From contig MBPM02000077.1 of the NCBI GenBank assembly GCA_001695595.3, positions 248,001 to 312,000 of the forward strand: a stretch of DNA of 64,000 nt, read 5' to 3'. Position numbers and translations under genes: made by a program. The stretch's first letter is position 1. Each line of letters starts with the position of its first letter. This DNA is from Plasmopara viticola (lineage: Eukaryota > Oomycota > Peronosporomycetes > Peronosporales > Peronosporaceae). The notes below the pieces were generated by a model that saw only the letters and a program-made list of their open reading frames with translations, was not told the DNA's origin and did not search any database. This document shows, in pieces, positions 59,775 through 64,000 of this stretch.

Positions 59775-62290
59775 GTATGTCTGTCTTTCTAGCACCAACA
59801 ATTTGTGTGAAAAGGCTTGTAGGATGGTGCATTGTGCACAATCATCGTCAGTTTAATCTAGCGACGTTCTTGCCGGCGATCCCGGTGCCGAGAAGAAAGA
59901 GAACTCTGATACCATGTCCCGAAGGCATTGGTCGTCGTGCATTGACCTACTTTGGGTTTCTATCAGGTCAAATTGCGTGAACCGGAAGTACCATTTACCG
60001 CTTTTTCGACCCCAGATGGTCTTTTTGAGTTAGATTACTCCTTTAGGACTAAACGTTAGTTCGCGTTTTCAGAATCGGCTTTTGGAGAAAGTTTCTTGAG
60101 GTCTAAGGGATGTGATGAAATTTTATCTCGGCGACAGATAAGTGTTCACACAATGTCAAGATGTTGCAGACCGAGTCACGGCTTTAGACCGCGCATCAAA
60201 GGGTGAAAGGAACAGCAACTTTACTTTAACTTTTCAAAGTGCCAGACCTGCAATGATTCAATCCCATGACTGAGAGACATTGTTGGACGTAAAGGTGTCT
60301 GAATGGACTCCGACAAGATTGGGATCAATGCAGAATAGCCTGTACTCAAGATAAAAAGAAAATAGAAAGCTTCTTAGGCCCTACAGTCAGTACCTCTCTA
60401 CGAGGACTTTGCGCAATTTTTTGAACCACTCTACGACAGTATCAAGAAAAACACGTCCTCGAGAAGCGAACGAGCTCTCGGACGATCAACTACGCTGCTT
60501 CCCTTTTCTCAAGCGTCGCTTGACGCTTCCACCTGTATTAAATCTTCCGACCTTTCCGAAACTATTTGGTATACGAATGGACGCTGCGAATCTTTGCGAA
60601 ACGGGGAGTCTGGTTTCATAAGAAGTAAGAGCAGGGGAATCAAATTGCATTTACTGGTCTTAATATGAAGCCAGACGAGTTGAAGTGCCCTGTTGTGAGT
60701 AAGTGCTACTTTCAATTATGCGTGCGCTAAATGTATGACGTGTGTATCTTCTCGATCGACCCTTCACGGTCGAAACGGATTACAACCGTATTGTGGTGAT
60801 TTTGATGCAGAAGACTACAAATCGCGGCGTAGCTCGATTGTTCGATGTGTTTGCTGAGTGATTTTTGGTGAGACTAACACCGTGGCTGATTCAAGCTAGC
60901 TTGCAAGAGGCACTGGATGCGACTAAGAGTCGCGGGATCATGGCGACGACCAGGACAAACAAGATTATAGTTGCTTCAAGCAGCAAGACAATGTATGCTT
61001 GGAACAGAGACCTACAGCACATACTTCACCAAGAAGCTGAGAGAAAAAGGAGATAATGTGTGCTGGGTGGTAATTTGTATGATTAAACTGGCAAAGATAA
61101 GACACCACGACTGTATACTTTAGACCACGAAGATCTAAAAAATAGCATTATCTGTTAGAATTATGATTCTGTATCGGCACGCCACCAAGGATTTCCAAGG
61201 TACATGAAAAGTATCACTGGCCGAAAATGACGAAGTAAATCGAGCGTCGTGTCAACACTTGCAAAATGTGTCAGCGCAAAATTTAATAGCCATATTAAAC
61301 CACTGAGGTAACTTCAGTCGCCGGATGTCTCAAAGGCAGATGGGTCGACACCTCAATGAACTTTAATGCGTCTTTACGGACGGCTAAAGCGATTACGATG
61401 CCGCCATGGTGATTGCTGATCGCTTAACAAAAGGGCCATGTCCATCGCTTCGAAGACAACGAACGATACTGAAGAAATCGCATAGGTCTTCGTGGAAAAA
61501 TTTACAAAAAACCGTGCCATATCATTTACCTTTGTGTCCGACCGAGACAACAAGCTCACATCCAAGATAAGACTCTCGATCGTGTCCGCTGGGGAATTGC
61601 AATACAATTTGGCTTAACCGTTTTATTGAAGATTACCTCCGAGATGCCGTCAATCTAGCACATAATGATTGCGATGACTTTTGCATTTGGCTGATTTAGC
61701 CTATAGTCGACGCGTACACTCTACAATTAAATGTCACCGGTAGAAGGAAATCTAGAAAATGTTCCTTATATACAGGACGATGTAGCACCAGATCCAGAAT
61801 TTCACTAGTAGGAGACATCAGCACAAGGGTTTCTATTACATCGAGAAACGCTACTCAAGGTCGCACAGGACTGGATGAATGAGGCGCAAGAGCGCGTGAA
61901 CAACATTTATGACGAGAGAAGTCTTATTCAGAACTTCCAAAATGGCGATATGGCGATTTTGAACGGAAAGAATTTGGAGATTCGTCACAAAGGTTTTGAT
62001 CAAGTCGAAAAACTCGCGCCAAGATATATTGGCACAATTCCAATCGTGAAGCAAGTTCCGTGAGATTTCTAATAGCTTGGATTATCAACGGGATCGACGC
62101 CGCACCCAGTGTTTAACACTTCACTGTTGAAGCCGCATCGCAAGGACCCCAAGCATCGGCAAGCGGTGAATAAAGTCATGTTGGCCAATGGCTCCTAGAG
62201 ACAACTCGTTGAAGCTGAAGTCGGAGATCGTAAGTGCTACAGTATTAAGACAATTGGCTTGGTGAAATCAAGAGGTAAGCGACATATTAG
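59775..62290 (+). mobile_element. Ty3/Gypsy pol relic
   Basis: Peptides in the correct Gypsy order but scattered over all three frames. RT: GWCIVHNHRQFNLATF (about 59,820) and FYQVKLREPEVPFTAF-like (about 59,955-60,010). RNase H entry: PVLNLPTFPKLFGIRMDA (about 60,530) and FTVETDY…LMQK (about 60,765). Integrase zinc finger: YHWPKM…CKMCQRK (about 61,215-61,285). Integrase end: KLAPRYIGTIPIVKQV (about 62,010-62,055) and VFNTSLLKPHRKDPKH (about 62,110-62,155), then a possible chromodomain start. Many stops. A purine run (AAAAAAAGATGAG, about 62,343) could be the old polypurine tract; no LTR pair was seen. Confidence 0.75.
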
Positions 62291-62950
62291 CTTGTGAATA
62301 ATCTAAAGCAGATATCCGGACTCATCGATCTCTATTGGAATTCAAAAAAAAGATGAGCCCTATCTTTTAAGATAGGCATTTTCTTGAAGATAGGTCATGT
62401 GACGTGACCGTATCATTACCGGCAGGTTTGCCATTTTAGCTTATGTATTTCAACCGGTCAGCTCGCCACGATTACACAGTGACTACGGTAAGTTTTAGCC
62501 CGTGCGGGTGCGACGTCACCTAAATAGCGGTATCGAATGCTTTCATTGTGAAGTTTTTTAAAGGAAACAAATAGTCGACAAAAAGGTGGCATGCCAAACT
62601 AAGCACCTTGAATATACTTCCTTTGCAATTTGCCATCGATTATTGAACGGAATCGACATAGAAGTCCACCCTCTACAATAGATACATGGTATCGTAATAT
62701 TGTTTTGATACAGAGTTTTCGAAAAATGATCGACTCGGGTCGTCAGGGCGACAAAATACTTGGAAAGGTACTGGCTGCAACTTTAACATACGAGTAAAAC
62801 TTGAGAGGCATTCACAGCTCGTAGGTTAGATTGCCTTTCTATTGGTGTATTAGATATTCTGTTTTGTTTTTCGGCTGTCGCCTGAGGACTCATTAGTTAT
62901 GCCTTCGATTGGACTGTATGTTTGTACCTTAGAATGAACTGCAGTGAGTC

Positions 62951-63430
62951 GTGAACGGCTTTTCGAAAATTTCTTTAGTAACTACTTCATATCATGAAAA
63001 TAGCTTCCACACCCAACGTTGTGCCTCTTTGCAGCAAAAGTTCGACATGATCGCCAAACTCGTTAGCATGGGCACCAAGAAGGAGGATAAAGACATCGAG
63101 ATATGTCTGCTGCGCAGTTTGTCGAGAAGCTACCAGGACGTCGTTTTTGTATTAAAGATGAGCCGAGCAGAGCCGAGGACACAATACTTTGTATAGATAC
63201 TAACGAATGGTCAGATCAAGTAAAATAATAAAACATGATTGTCAAGACTGATGACGCAGCGAAGGTGGAGCGCACCCTTTGCCAGTGCACGTACTACAAC
63301 AAATTGTGTACATGCTGGATATAGATAGAATGACACCCGAAAGACTTGATGTGGTGGCCAAGCTTGCGGACGCGCAGCTTAATTTGTTCACTGCAAACTT
63401 CGAGTGCGACCGTAGTTTTTTAAGAAAAAC
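62951..63430 (+). mobile_element. Copia gag fragment 3
   Basis: The plus strand reads LQQKFDMIAKLVSMGTKKED then CLLRSLSRSYQDVVFVLKMS, the standard Copia UBN2 gag pattern. A further fragment (VYMLDIDRMTPERLDVVAKL, about 63,300-63,370) resembles the pre-integrase phrase about a protein further on, so internal sequence is missing. It belongs to a different family from elements 1 and 2. No LTRs. Confidence 0.65.
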
Positions 63431-64000
63431 TTGATTGTGCACAAATCTAGTTTAATTGTATCGGTGTGTGACAGCTGTTGGGACGACAAGATGGTCATTT
63501 GATTCATGAATGTAGGAGCCTAAAGGATACTATATAAAATGGGTGTGATTATAGTACGCTTCGAAATGCTCCCTTATGCAAAGGTTTAGCTCTGATAGAG
63601 GAAAATTTGATTTTGGTAAAGTCTGATTGATTTTTCTGTTTATAAATATTTCGATTAATCCTATTGAACAATGAATTGGTTTGCTAACTTCAACTTGCTT
63701 AAACGTTAGATTCTTTCATCGCCACGCAGCAGTACCATCTAAAAAATATTGAGCACAGCGCGATGTAGTGCGCGACAGGGAGACTTGATTTGTCGTCTTT
63801 TGCGTCTGCAGGCAATGAGTAATGCGAAAAGAATGTGATTTATGCTTGTTGTGCTGTTGATGATATATAATCTCGCAAATTTGTGCAAAGCGTAGCGGGT
63901 CGGAGAATTTCCTGAAAAGTTTTGAGCAGTAACCTCATTCGTTTTGAGAGGTGAGTATGAGTTTCTATCCTGCTTTTGCAATTTTCTGTACACACGAAGC
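63431..64000. other. Intergenic end of window
   Basis: No feature recognised. An 84-codon minus-strand frame at 63,739-63,993 has no motif. Confidence 0.3.

Noticed and set aside
62359..62376. CCTATCTTTTAAGATAGG as a terminator or LTR end
   Set aside because: It is a short AT-rich palindrome without a partner. No LTR pair was found around the Gypsy relic.
1..64000. RXLR or Crinkler effector genes
   Set aside because: The frames were scanned for a signal peptide followed by RxLR/dEER or LxLFLAK. None was found in a plausible frame.
1..64000. CRISPR arrays, bacterial operons, riboswitches, rRNA
   Set aside because: No regularly spaced short repeats, Shine-Dalgarno-led gene runs or rRNA-like sequence. 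The window is eukaryotic.

Overview
The window reads as a gene-poor, repeat-rich stretch of an oomycete genome (Phytophthora or downy-mildew type). Three near-identical START-like/FYVE zinc-finger genes of the lineage-expanded oomycete kind, each with an oomycete Initiator-type core promoter just upstream of the ATG, support this. So do decayed Copia, Gypsy and Polinton-like elements and a tRNA-derived SINE. There is no bacterial operon structure, and most open frames are shadows or relics. Coordinates of repeat borders and all identity statements are by eye, not computed.

Large-scale layout. Positions 1 to about 45,420 are built from one roughly 10 kb sequence present four times in alternating orientation: arm 1 (1-10,683, +), a 256 bp spacer, arm 2 (10,940 to about 20,950, inverted), a junction block (20,951-23,644), arm 3 (about 23,645-39,237, +), a second copy of the spacer (about 39,238-39,590) and arm 4 (about 39,590-45,420, mostly inverted). 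Arms 1/2 and arms 3/4 each form a long palindrome around the same spacer. The simplest reading is a tandem duplication of a palindrome of more than 20 kb, followed by independent decay. Arm 1 runs off the left edge of the window.

Private changes in each arm. Arm 1 gained a SINE (6,762-7,081) and a 283 bp insert (2,566-2,848). Arm 3 gained a full-length Copia element with target-site duplication (29,776-34,225) and a 1.7 kb insert (37,381-39,085). Arm 4 lacks the whole FYVE-gene block, carries a locally flipped segment (about 40,745-41,520), a 0.75 kb insert and a long-TIR DNA element (43,272-44,150). The FYVE genes in arms 1, 2 and 3 stay open and about 96% identical in protein, while everything else in the arms is broken. 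They look like the genes under constraint. Copies 1 and 2 converge on the palindrome centre.

Right part. From about 45,420 to 64,000 the sequence is a graveyard of older elements: a Polinton/Maverick-type DNA polymerase B relic (about 47,925-48,440, -), a second Copia element without recognisable LTRs (52,976-56,896, +), a heavily decayed Gypsy pol (about 59,775-62,290, +) and a Copia gag scrap (62,951-63,430, +). Long stretches between them hold nothing I can name.
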